From Chryseobacterium bernardetii (GTDB lineage Bacteria; Bacteroidota; Bacteroidia; Flavobacteriales; Weeksellaceae): DNA of 64,000 nt. The notes below the pieces were generated by a model, which had not been told where the DNA came from, did no database searches, and saw only the letters and a program-made list of their open reading frames with translations. The translations under genes were made by a program, and so were the position numbers. Shown here piece after piece: positions 35,092 through 43,103 of the stretch. The stretch covers positions 4,259,501 to 4,323,500 of the forward strand of contig NZ_CP033932.1 of the NCBI RefSeq assembly GCF_003815975.1, read 5' to 3'. Within the stretch, counting starts at the first letter, position 1, and the number at the start of each line of letters is the position of its first letter.

Positions 35092-36030
35092 TCACGAGCG
35101 GAATTCTATAGGTGTAAATGATGTCTTCCTTTTGAAAAAATTGGAAAAGTGGGCTATTTCCTCAAAACCAAGGGCATAAGAAATTTCAGACACGTTCCAT
35201 CTGGTCTGCTTTAAGAGGATCTTCGCTTCCTGAATAATACGGTCGCCAATAAATTCCGTAGTAGTTTTACCGGTACTTTCTTTCAGTCTTTTATTGAGAT
35301 AATTAACGTGTACGGATAATCTTTCAGCATAATCATTTGCTGTTTTCAATTGCAGCCTCTGCTCTTTTGATTCAATAGGAAACTGTCTTTCCAGTAGCTC
35401 TATAAATAAAGATACAACCCTCATGGAAGCATCTTTTGCCATTGAGATTCTGGTTGCAGGCTGGAGCTTCTGACCATAGTGAATCAGCTCCCAGACATAG
35501 TTTCTTATTAAATCGTATTTGAATATATAATCTGAATCAATTTCATTTTTGATTTTTTTAAAAAGAAGTTCTATTTCATCTGCCAATTCATCATCAATTT
35601 CAAACACAGGAACGCCTCCCGGCTGAAAGATAGGTTGATTTTCCAGGGCATTATAAGACGTATCTTTGATGAAAAAGTCTTCTGTAAACACACAAAAACT
35701 TCCGGACTGCCGGGCATCCTCAGGAATCCAATGGTAGGGAACCTTAGGAGTAGCAAACAGCAGTGCATTTTTTTCTATGGAAACGGTTTTATCAGCATAT
35801 TCAGCCCTGTTTCTCCCTCTAATCAGACTTATTTTATAATATTTCCGTCTGTTATAAGGCATTTCGGAAGTATTTTTTATTCTTTCAATAGTTTGCGCTA
35901 TATCAAATACATTAAAATGTCCAATATCCTTATGGAGGCCTTTTGGGAAAATATCTTCCAGGCTTTTTCCCAGCTTGGCCGTCATTTCCCTGTAAAAATC
36001 TTCTAGTGAGGAATGTGCTATTTTCTCCAT
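35092..36030 (-). CDS. AraC family transcriptional regulator
   Basis: 312 residues from ATG 36030 (MEKIAHSSLEDF). An N-terminal cupin-like sensor domain (YNRRKYYKISLIRGRNRAEY, PKVPYHWIPEDA) is followed by a C-terminal HTH pair (EISYALGFEEIAHFSNFFKR, ending FTPIEFRS). It is paralogous to the regulator at 61639, sharing YNRR-YYKI and the same layout. It likely controls the SDR gene 88 bases downstream in response to a small molecule. Confidence 0.88.
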   Translation of the reverse strand: MEKIAHSSLEDFYREMTAKLGKSLEDIFPKGLHKDIGHFNVFDIAQTIERIKNTSEMPYNRRKYYKISLIRGRNRAEYADKTVSIEKNALLFATPKVPYHWIPEDARQSGSFCVFTEDFFIKDTSYNALENQPIFQPGGVPVFEIDDELADEIELLFKKIKNEIDSDYIFKYDLIRNYVWELIHYGQKLQPATRISMAKDASMRVVSLFIELLERQFPIESKEQRLQLKTANDYAERLSVHVNYLNKRLKESTGKTTTEFIGDRIIQEAKILLKQTRWNVSEISYALGFEEIAHFSNFFKRKTSFTPIEFRS

Positions 36031-36050
36031 AAGCAATGAGTTGTAAAATT

Positions 36051-36058
36051 CAAATATA
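36051..36058 (-). promoter_or_regulatory. -7 element (TATATTTG) for the AraC gene
   Basis: Minus strand TATATTTG, 21 bases before the ATG at 36030. Confidence 0.5.
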
Positions 36059-36137
36059 CAAAGTTGGTTTTTAATAAAACAAAAATATTTATTTGATTTT
36101 TTTCTACATCAAGTGATATACAATTAATTATTTTTAC

Positions 36138-36175
36138 TACTTTAGTACACAACTAACTCACTAAAAATCAAAACA
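36138..36175 (+). promoter_or_regulatory. Promoter/leader of the second peptide block
   Basis: TACTTTAG (36138-36145) is a weak -7 element; the leader ACTCACTAAAAATCAAAACA matches that of the first block. Confidence 0.4.
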
Positions 36176-36382
36176 ATGAAAAATCAAATTTCACCGTTCA
36201 GTAAAAAACTGAACAAAAAAGAGTTGAAATCCATTACCGGAGGATTATTGAACTGTATGGAGCCGGTACTTTGCCCAACTCCATATGAACCATGTGAATC
36301 TCCATATCCTAATGGCTGTACCATTATTTCTCCCGTGTGCGGACAGAAAGAATGCAGACCGGCGCCCATCACAATAGAATAA
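36176..36382 (+). CDS. GG-leader cysteine-rich peptide 4 (six-cysteine form)
   Basis: 68 residues. Leader SKKLNKKELKSITGG; core C-x5-C-x6-C-x7-C-x6-C-x4-C, a close relative of peptide 2. It opens the second block. As with the other members, export by a C39-peptidase ABC transporter is expected but no such gene is nearby. Confidence 0.82.
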   Translation: MKNQISPFSKKLNKKELKSITGGLLNCMEPVLCPTPYEPCESPYPNGCTIISPVCGQKECRPAPITIE

Positions 36383-36397
36383 TGAAAAACCAAGACT

Positions 36398-36556
36398 ATG
36401 AATAACGGAAAAAAACTAAACAAGAAAGAGCTTAAGTCCATCAAAGGCGGATTACAGATGTGTCTGGATCCTGAAACCGGACGGTGCATAGATACAGGAA
36501 TAAGATGCGCTGAAAGAGAGTGCAGGTATGTTCCTGAACCTCCATTTCCTTTTTAA
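36398..36556 (+). CDS. GG-leader cysteine-rich peptide 5
   Basis: 52 residues, read directly from the sequence. It starts MNNGKKLNKKELKSIKGG and has a core C-x7-C-x6-C-x4-C followed by a proline-rich tail (VPEPPFPF). It follows peptide 4 by 15 bases, so they share a transcript. Confidence 0.8.
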   Translation: MNNGKKLNKKELKSIKGGLQMCLDPETGRCIDTGIRCAERECRYVPEPPFPF

Positions 36557-36584
36557 ATAGGTATATTAATCTAAAACGAAGATC

Positions 36585-36743
36585 ATGAAAAATCAAAATC
36601 TAAACAACGGAAAAAAATTAAATAAAAAAGAATTAAGAGTAATCACAGGCGGAAAAGAAATGTGCCTGCTTGCAGATCTGACTTGTAAAAAGATTTCTTT
36701 TGCTTGTGCGGAACTACAATGCCAGCCTGTATTAGAACCCTAG
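36585..36743 (+). CDS. GG-leader cysteine-rich peptide 6
   Basis: 52 residues, read directly from the sequence. Leader NNGKKLNKKELRVITGG, core C-x6-C-x6-C-x4-C, ending VLEP. An overlapping frame on the same strand is a shadow. Confidence 0.8.
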   Translation: MKNQNLNNGKKLNKKELRVITGGKEMCLLADLTCKKISFACAELQCQPVLEP

Positions 36744-36779
36744 GAACAATACTAAGTCCATTTTTAAGATATAGAAATT

Positions 36780-37028
36780 ATGGAAAAGCAAAACCTGAAC
36801 AACGGCAAAAAGCTGAACAAAAAAGAGCTGAGAACAATAGCCGGAGGAGTAAAAATATGTTCATACAATGGAGTATGTACCCAGTATGGCCCTTCATGTT
36901 ATGAACCAGCCTGTCAAGAAGGAGGTGGAGGATCATTAAGATGTACAGATATAGTAAATAAATGTGTAGTTTATTCTATAGAATGCGTAGAACCAAAGTG
37001 CCGATTTGACATAGGCATTCCGCTTTAA
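36780..37028 (+). CDS. GG-leader cysteine-rich peptide 7 with duplicated core
   Basis: 82 residues. Leader NNGKKLNKKELRTIAGG, then two tandem copies of the core: C-x5-C-x6-C-x4-C and, after a GGGG linker, C-x6-C-x6-C-x4-C. The tandem copy shows that the four-cysteine module is a folding unit. Last gene of the block; a strong terminator follows. Confidence 0.83.
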   Translation: MEKQNLNNGKKLNKKELRTIAGGVKICSYNGVCTQYGPSCYEPACQEGGGGSLRCTDIVNKCVVYSIECVEPKCRFDIGIPL

Positions 37029-37038
37029 GGAAATTACA

Positions 37039-37072
37039 AAAATGCTCTCTGATTTCAGGGAGCATTTTTTGT
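37039..37072 (+). terminator. Terminator of the second peptide block
   Basis: Stem AATGCTCTCTGA / TCAGGGAGCATT followed by T6. Confidence 0.9.
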
Positions 37073-37135
37073 AATGTAGTATTTATTTCGAATTTCAAAC
37101 CAGAAATACAAAATCCATTTGTTCCCAATCAATGC

Positions 37136-37172
37136 AAAAAACGCTCCCAAACAATTATGGAAGCGCTTTTTT
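37136..37172 (-). terminator. Terminator after ychF
   Basis: Minus strand GCGCTTCC ... GGGAGCG followed by TTTTTT; A/T flanks allow use on both strands. Confidence 0.7.
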
Positions 37173-37197
37173 ATAAAACTAACTTTAATATTTTTTA

Positions 37198-38289
37198 TTA
37201 CACGTTGAATCTGAAGTGCATGATGTCTCCATCCTGAACTACATATTCTTTACCTTCTACAGAAAGTTTTCCGGCTTCTTTTACTTTTACTTCTGAACCA
37301 TAAGTAACATAATCGTTATACTTGATTACTTCTGCACGGATGAATCCTTTTTCAAAGTCTGTGTGGATTACTCCGGCTGCCTGTGGAGCTGTCCATCCCT
37401 GTCCGATAGTCCATGCTCTTACTTCTTTTACTCCTGCGGTAAAATACGTCTGAAGTTTTAAAAGGTCATAAGCTTTTCTGATCAGACGGTTTACTCCCGG
37501 TTCTGTAAGGCCTAATTCATCAAGGAAAATTTCTCTTTCTTCGAAAGTTTCCAGCTCATTGATGTCTGCTTCAATCTGAGCGGCTAATACAACTACTTCA
37601 GCACCTTCGTTTTGAGCCATTTCTTCGATCTTACCAATCCATTCGTTCCCGTTTTTGATAGAATTTTCATCTACGTTACAAACATAAAGAACCGGCTTGT
37701 TAGTTAAAAGCTGAACATCACCAATGATTGATTTCGTAAGATCATCAACGGCAAATTCTCTTGCATTTTTTCCATCTTCAAGGAATTTCTGTAAATTCTG
37801 AAGTGTTTCGTAAGTAAGGATATCTTCTTTCTTACCGGATTTGATGAATTTTTTAGCTTTTTCAACTGCTTTCCCTACTGTTTCAAGGTCTTTCAGCTGA
37901 AGTTCAATATCAATAATCTCTTTATCTCTTAACGGATCTACCGAACCTTCTACGTGAACAATATTTCCATTGTCAAAACATCTTAATACGTGGATGATTG
38001 CCTCACACTCACGGATATTTGCCAGGAACTGGTTCCCCAATCCTTCTCCTTTGCTGGCCCCTTTTACAAGACCTGCAATATCAACGATCTCAACTACAGC
38101 TGGTAAAACTCTCTCAGGTTTTACGATTTTCTCCAATTCAAATAATCTCTGATCCGGTACTGAAACGGTTCCCAGGTTCGGTTCAATAGTACAGAAAGGA
38201 TAGTTTGCTGATTGAGCTTTTGCATTGCTCAGACAGTTAAAAAGTGTTGATTTACCTACATTCGGAAGGCCTACAATTCCACATTTCAT
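37198..38289 (-). CDS. ychF: Redox-regulated ATPase / OLA1-type GTPase YchF
   Basis: 363 residues, the family length. The P-loop is GLPNVGKSTLFNCLS (6-20), followed by NYPFCTIEPN (switch I region), VDIAGLVKGASKGEGLGNQF (G3) and the C-terminal TGS domain ending RFNV, the invariant YchF terminus. YchF binds ATP rather than GTP because of its altered G4 motif and associates with ribosomes. Cytoplasmic. Confidence 0.96.
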   Translation of the reverse strand: MKCGIVGLPNVGKSTLFNCLSNAKAQSANYPFCTIEPNLGTVSVPDQRLFELEKIVKPERVLPAVVEIVDIAGLVKGASKGEGLGNQFLANIRECEAIIHVLRCFDNGNIVHVEGSVDPLRDKEIIDIELQLKDLETVGKAVEKAKKFIKSGKKEDILTYETLQNLQKFLEDGKNAREFAVDDLTKSIIGDVQLLTNKPVLYVCNVDENSIKNGNEWIGKIEEMAQNEGAEVVVLAAQIEADINELETFEEREIFLDELGLTEPGVNRLIRKAYDLLKLQTYFTAGVKEVRAWTIGQGWTAPQAAGVIHTDFEKGFIRAEVIKYNDYVTYGSEVKVKEAGKLSVEGKEYVVQDGDIMHFRFNV

Positions 38290-38372
38290 ATTGTAAAATT
38301 CAAAGTTTAAGGTTTAGGGTTTGAAAGTTCAAAGTATAAGGTTTTAAGTTTAATCCCTGAACTTTCAGCGTG

Positions 38373-38380
38373 CAAAGATA
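38373..38380 (-). promoter_or_regulatory. -7 element (TATCTTTG) for ychF
   Basis: Minus strand TATCTTTG about 85 bases before the start. The leader contains repeated AAGTTCAAAG/AAGGTTT-type sequence of unknown meaning. Confidence 0.45.
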
Positions 38381-38405
38381 GTGAAATTTAAGGGAGTTTC
38401 ATAAT

Positions 38406-38436
38406 AAAAAAATCTGTCAGTGTTCTGACAGATTTT
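38406..38436 (-). terminator. Terminator after the ferritin gene
   Basis: Minus strand AATCTGTCAG / CTGACAGATT stem followed by TTTTTT. Confidence 0.85.
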
Positions 38437-38464
38437 CAGGTTGTTTTTGCTTTGCCGATGATCT

Positions 38465-39016
38465 TTACGGATTATCTCCTGTGGCTTCCTGGGCCAATGG
38501 TACGTCATTCGGTGCTTCCTGTAAGGTTTTATCTAAAGTAAATAAAGACTCGTCTGTAGCCCTGTCACCACCTGCAATTTTTAATTTATCAATGAGGTTC
38601 AGCGCTAATGTTTCTTCTTCAATCTGTTCCTGTACAAACCACTGCATAAAATTCCATGTAGCCCAGTCTTTTTCAGCCATGGAAAGATCTACAATTTTGT
38701 AGATAGCGGTTGTGTTATCTACTTCATGTTTGAAAACGCCTTCAAAACAGGCTGTGAGCGACTCAGGATCGGCCGGAGGAGCGGGAATAGCCTCTATTTT
38801 GGGTTTTCCGCCTCTGTTTAAAATGTACTCCATGAATTTGATCGAATGGTTTCTTTCTTCCTGAGCATGTCTGTAAAGAAAGTTGGCAATTCCCTGATAT
38901 CCTTTATCGTCTGCCCAAATTCCATACGATAGAAAAACGTGTGATGCATGAATTTCCTTGTTCATCTGATCACTAAGTGCTTTTTCCACTGTTGCGGAAA
39001 GTCTGTTAGTATTCAT
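38465..39016 (-). CDS. Ferritin (non-haem iron storage)
   Basis: 183 residues. A four-helix bundle with ferroxidase ligands: Glu in EIHASHVFLSYGIWADDKGY, the E-x-x-H pair HAQEERNHSIKF, and FVQEQIEEETLALNLIDKL. It oxidises and stores iron in a 24-subunit cytoplasmic shell. The C-terminal tail (EAPNDVPLAQEATGDNP) is longer than in E. coli FtnA. Monocistronic. Confidence 0.92.
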   Translation of the reverse strand: MNTNRLSATVEKALSDQMNKEIHASHVFLSYGIWADDKGYQGIANFLYRHAQEERNHSIKFMEYILNRGGKPKIEAIPAPPADPESLTACFEGVFKHEVDNTTAIYKIVDLSMAEKDWATWNFMQWFVQEQIEEETLALNLIDKLKIAGGDRATDESLFTLDKTLQEAPNDVPLAQEATGDNP

Positions 39017-39320
39017 AATGTTATATTTTGGTGATTATAGGACTAATCATGCAAAAATGGTTCCGTGAAGGTTGTTATTTTACTTAAAAATAGATTTTTC
39101 AGTTTACAACATTTTGATTTTCATTATTTTAAAATGATAATTTATAGTTATTCTAAAATAAAAGGGTTATGAGTCATACCTTAGCAGCCTCGTTAGCACT
39201 TAGCAGAGAATATCACGGAATGAAGGTTAAAATAATACCATAAAAAAGGGTTCAACTTTAAGCTAAACCCATTTATTTTGAAAATTTAATGGCTTTTACC
39301 CCGCCATTATTACTTTTTCT

Positions 39321-40934
39321 TTATTTGACTTTTTTGGCCATATAATCACTCTCGTTTCCTAGCCTATCAATGGCTTTAATGGCTACTGCATTCAGCTTTT
39401 TCCCATTTTTGAATTTAGGCACATCTTTGAAAAGGGTATCCAACGGTAAGATTTCAATTTCCCAAACTCCGTCATACTGAGAGAAAAGTACCCACTGGAA
39501 AACCTCTGAAGCATTTTTTGAGCTCCATCTTGTCTGTGCATAGCTCCCGTTATCAGCAATAAATAAAGTTGGCGTCTGTAAAGGAACTGTTTTGATCCAT
39601 GGGGATTTAGGAATTAATGCTTTTTCACTGTATGGTCCGTTTTTCAGAGCCGGAAGCATTCCCGGATTTCTGGTTAACCCAGCAATACTCCAATGGATTT
39701 CACCTGCATCATTCTTTAAGATCTTTCTTGAGATCTCAATCTGATTTTTAATTTCTGTCGGGCGGTCATAAGTCTTAATCTCAACCGTATTTAACCCTGG
39801 CCATAAGTGACGGTTCATTGTATTTTCTGATTGCCACCAGTTTAACAACGCTTCAAAACCTTGTCCTTTTGAATCAATCGGCCAATACAATTGTGGGGAA
39901 AAATAGTCTACCCAACCTTTGTTCAACCATAATTTGGCATCCGCATACAGTTCATCAAACTGGGAAGATCCTACAATTCCTGCCGGATATCCCGGTTTCC
40001 AGATTCCGAACGGACTGATCCCGAATTTTACATTATTTTTTTCTGCGTGAATCTCTTTATAAATACGTTCTACAAATCTATTCACGTTGTCTCTCCTCCA
40101 GTCTGCTCTTGATAAAGTTCCGCCGCTATTTTGATAAGCGCTCCAGGTTGCATAATCCGGGAAGTCAGCTCCTTTGTTATAAGTAGCATATGGATAAAAA
40201 TAATCATCAAAGTGAATAGCATCAATATCATATCTTTTTACGATATCCTTTACCACATTGGAAACATGGTCCTGTGTTTTCGGATTAGCAGGATCAAACC
40301 AATACATTCCGTTTTTTAATCTCACTACAATGTCTGACATTCTGTTAGCCATTGACATTTTATTTACTGTACCACCATTGGTATGATGAGCACGGTAAGG
40401 ATTTAACCAAACATGCAGTTCCAATCCTCTTTTGTGGGCTTCTTCAATCCAGAATAACAGCGGATCATAGCTTGGATAAGGCCCTGTGCCTGTCTCTCCG
40501 GTCAGGAAGTAAGACCATGGTTCAATATTACTTGTGTATAAAGCATCTGCAGAAGGTCTTATCTGAAAAATAGCAGCATTAAAGTTATTATCTTTCAGCA
40601 TATCCAGCATACTGATGGCTTCTGCTTTCTGCTGCTCTACGGTAAGATTATTTTTTGAAGGCCAGTTGATATTGGCAACGCTGGCAATCCATGCGCCACG
40701 GAATTCTCTTTTAATCTCAGGAAGATTTGTTCTGAACGTTTCGTCTGTTGAATTTCCTGTGGCTGGTTTTACTGCTACAGGCGGTTTTGGCTGGGTTGTA
40801 TTATTGTTAGGGTTAGGTTTTGTTGTATTTTTAACAGGAGGTGTCTTTGTAACATTGTTCTGAGTGGAACATGAAGTACTGTAAGATGCAAGAACTCCCA
40901 ATAAAACGATAAGTTTTAGTTTACTCATTTTCAT
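39321..40934 (-). CDS. Glycosyl hydrolase-like 10 (GHL10/DUF187) lipoprotein
   Basis: 537 residues. Lipoprotein signal (LIVLLGVLASYSTSCST, lipobox cysteine near 22), a T/P/N-rich linker, then the GHL10 domain from FRGAWIASVANINWPS (about 78) to 430, with FQIRPSADALY, VWLNPYRAHH and IHFDDYFYPY, typical TIM-barrel motifs. Family members such as YngK are proposed peptidoglycan or polysaccharide hydrolases. An ATG two codons later is also possible. Located in an outer or inner membrane leaflet. Confidence 0.88.
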   Translation of the reverse strand: MKMSKLKLIVLLGVLASYSTSCSTQNNVTKTPPVKNTTKPNPNNNTTQPKPPVAVKPATGNSTDETFRTNLPEIKREFRGAWIASVANINWPSKNNLTVEQQKAEAISMLDMLKDNNFNAAIFQIRPSADALYTSNIEPWSYFLTGETGTGPYPSYDPLLFWIEEAHKRGLELHVWLNPYRAHHTNGGTVNKMSMANRMSDIVVRLKNGMYWFDPANPKTQDHVSNVVKDIVKRYDIDAIHFDDYFYPYATYNKGADFPDYATWSAYQNSGGTLSRADWRRDNVNRFVERIYKEIHAEKNNVKFGISPFGIWKPGYPAGIVGSSQFDELYADAKLWLNKGWVDYFSPQLYWPIDSKGQGFEALLNWWQSENTMNRHLWPGLNTVEIKTYDRPTEIKNQIEISRKILKNDAGEIHWSIAGLTRNPGMLPALKNGPYSEKALIPKSPWIKTVPLQTPTLFIADNGSYAQTRWSSKNASEVFQWVLFSQYDGVWEIEILPLDTLFKDVPKFKNGKKLNAVAIKAIDRLGNESDYMAKKVK

Positions 40935-41015
40935 AACCTTAAAACTACTTTAAATTATATTTGATATTTCGGATATTCTTTTGAAAAAATAAACATTTTT
41001 TCAATTCTTTAGAAA

Positions 41016-41044
41016 AAAAGCCTCGAAAAATTCGAGGCTTTTCT
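41016..41044 (-). terminator. Terminator after typA
   Basis: Minus strand AAGCCTCGAATTTTTCGAGGCTTTTTTT hairpin described in short: GCCTCGAA / TTCGAGGC stem plus T tail. Confidence 0.88.
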
Positions 41045-41073
41045 ATATGATATTGATTGTAAATCAGGATTTA

Positions 41074-42879
41074 TTAAGCTTTCGCTGATCTTTCAACTCT
41101 TTTTCTTTCTTCTTCAGAAAGGATTTTCTTTCTCATTCTGATGAAGTTTGGAGTAACTTCAATAGCTTCATCAGCTTGGATGTATTCCATACATTCTTCC
41201 AGAGAGAATAAGATTTTCGGAGCAACTCCTGTATCTTTATCTTTTCCAGCCGCACGCATGTTGTTCAGCTGTTTTGCTTCTACGATATTCACAACAAGGT
41301 CACCAGGTTTGTTCTGCTCCCCAATAATCATCCCTGTGTAGATTTCCTCACCCGGATCAACGAAGAACTTACCTCTATCCTGTAGTTTATTGATTGAATA
41401 TTCAGTAGCAGGACCAGTAGTTTTGCTGATCAATACCCCATTGTTTCTTCCAGGAATAGCTCCTTTGAAAGGCTTATATTCTGTGAAACGGTGAGCCATA
41501 ATAGCTTCCCCTGCAGTAGCTGTTAACATTTGAGAACGCAATCCGATCAAACCTCTTGAAGGAATTTCGAATTCCATGTGCTGCATTTCTCCTTTGGTTT
41601 CCATAATGTGAAGGTCACCTTTTCTCTGAGTTGCAAGGTCGATAACTCTTGATGCATATTCTTCAGGAACGTCAACTACTAAAGATTCATAAGGCTCACA
41701 GCTAACTCCGTCAATTTCTCTCAGGATAACCTGTGGCTGACCGATTGTCATTTCATATCCTTCTCTTCTCATAGTTTCGATCAAAACTGATAAGTGAAGA
41801 ATACCTCTACCGAATACAAGGAATGTATTGGCATCGTCCGTCTGCTGAACTCTTAATGCTAAGTTTTTCTCTAATTCTTTAGTTAATCTTTCTTTAAGGT
41901 GGTTAGAAGTAACATATTTACCGTCTTTACCGAAGAAAGGTGAATTGTTGATAGAGAACGTCATGTTCAGAGTAGGCTCATCAATAGCCGTTCTTTCCAA
42001 TGGTTCAGGGTTTTCAAGATCTACGAAAGAGTCACCGATCTGGAAAGCGTCGAAACCTACTACAGCACAGATATCTCCTGCCTGTACTTCAGTTACTTTT
42101 TTCTTTCCTAATCCTTCGAAAACATAAAGTTCTTTTACTTTACCTTTCAACACTTTTCCGTCAGCCTGTGCTAAACCAATCCATTGAGATTCTTTGATCT
42201 CTCCTCTTGTTACTTTTCCGATAGCAATTCTTCCTAAGAAAGAAGAGTAATCAAGAGAAGTAATCTGCATCTGAAGGTTACCCTCCGTTACAGTTGGAGC
42301 AGGAACATATTGTAAAATACCATCCAATAATGGTAGAATATCTTCAGTTTGTTCTAATGAAGTATTGAACCAACCTTGCTTGGAAGAACCGTAGAATGTT
42401 GGGAAGTCCAACTGTTCTTCAGTAGCTTCAAGGTTGAAGAATAAATCAAATACCTGATCGTGAACTTCGTCCGGGCGACAGTTTGGTTTATCTACTTTAT
42501 TGATAACCACTAATGGTCTCAATCCTAATTCCAAAGCTTTCTGAAGTACGAATCTTGTTTGTGGCATTGGTCCTTCGAACGCATCCACTAACAGGATAAC
42601 CCCGTCAGCCATTTTTAATACTCTCTCTACTTCTCCACCGAAATCCGCGTGACCAGGAGTATCAATTACGTTAATTTTAGTGTCTTTATAAGTAACAGAA
42701 ATATTCTTGGATAAGATGGTGATCCCTCTTTCTCTTTCAAGATCATTGTTATCCATAATTAATTCTCCACTCTCCTGATTTTCTCTGAAAATGTTGGTTG
42801 CGTGGATGATTTTGTCAACCAAAGTCGTCTTCCCGTGGTCAACGTGTGCGATAATCGCAATATTTCTAATGTTTTGCAT
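41074..42879 (-). CDS. typA: Translational GTPase TypA/BipA
   Basis: 601 residues. G1 is AHVDHGKTTLVDKI (11-24), G3 DTPGHADFGGEVER, G4 NKVDKP, followed by EF-G-like domains and the BipA-specific C-terminus. BipA binds ribosomes and helps large-subunit assembly and stress responses at low temperature. Length and motifs are complete. Single gene with a TATTTTTG promoter element close to the ATG. Confidence 0.96.
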   Translation of the reverse strand: MQNIRNIAIIAHVDHGKTTLVDKIIHATNIFRENQESGELIMDNNDLERERGITILSKNISVTYKDTKINVIDTPGHADFGGEVERVLKMADGVILLVDAFEGPMPQTRFVLQKALELGLRPLVVINKVDKPNCRPDEVHDQVFDLFFNLEATEEQLDFPTFYGSSKQGWFNTSLEQTEDILPLLDGILQYVPAPTVTEGNLQMQITSLDYSSFLGRIAIGKVTRGEIKESQWIGLAQADGKVLKGKVKELYVFEGLGKKKVTEVQAGDICAVVGFDAFQIGDSFVDLENPEPLERTAIDEPTLNMTFSINNSPFFGKDGKYVTSNHLKERLTKELEKNLALRVQQTDDANTFLVFGRGILHLSVLIETMRREGYEMTIGQPQVILREIDGVSCEPYESLVVDVPEEYASRVIDLATQRKGDLHIMETKGEMQHMEFEIPSRGLIGLRSQMLTATAGEAIMAHRFTEYKPFKGAIPGRNNGVLISKTTGPATEYSINKLQDRGKFFVDPGEEIYTGMIIGEQNKPGDLVVNIVEAKQLNNMRAAGKDKDTGVAPKILFSLEECMEYIQADEAIEVTPNFIRMRKKILSEEERKRVERSAKA

Positions 42880-42897
42880 ATAGGATTTTTACGGGTG

Positions 42898-42905
42898 CAA
42901 AAATA
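42898..42905 (-). promoter_or_regulatory. -7 element (TATTTTTG) for typA
   Basis: Minus strand TATTTTTG, 19 bases before the ATG at 42879. Confidence 0.5.
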
Positions 42906-43103
42906 GTGATTTTAAATGAATTAATTAAAAAGTTTATGCAATATTTAACAATTTCATAATGAGAAAATTAGATAATTCTCTTTTCTAAAGTCAAAAAAAA
43001 CTTGTTGCGTCAAGTTCTGGCGTCCTCCCCTTTTACCTTTGTTTTTGTGATAATCCTACAAGGTTATCGACGATCAATAATTAACTTTTAAAAACAAACA
43101 AAA

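Noticed and set aside
36704..36904. 66-codon plus-strand frame across the end of peptide 6 and start of peptide 7
   Set aside because: Out of frame with both peptide genes, which share conserved leaders and cysteine spacing; this frame has none.
38290..38360. Repeated AAGTTCAAAG/AAGGTTTAGGG-like motif upstream of ychF as a repeat element
   Set aside because: Short, imperfect and low-complexity; similar runs occur near 13300, but there is not enough to define a repeat family.
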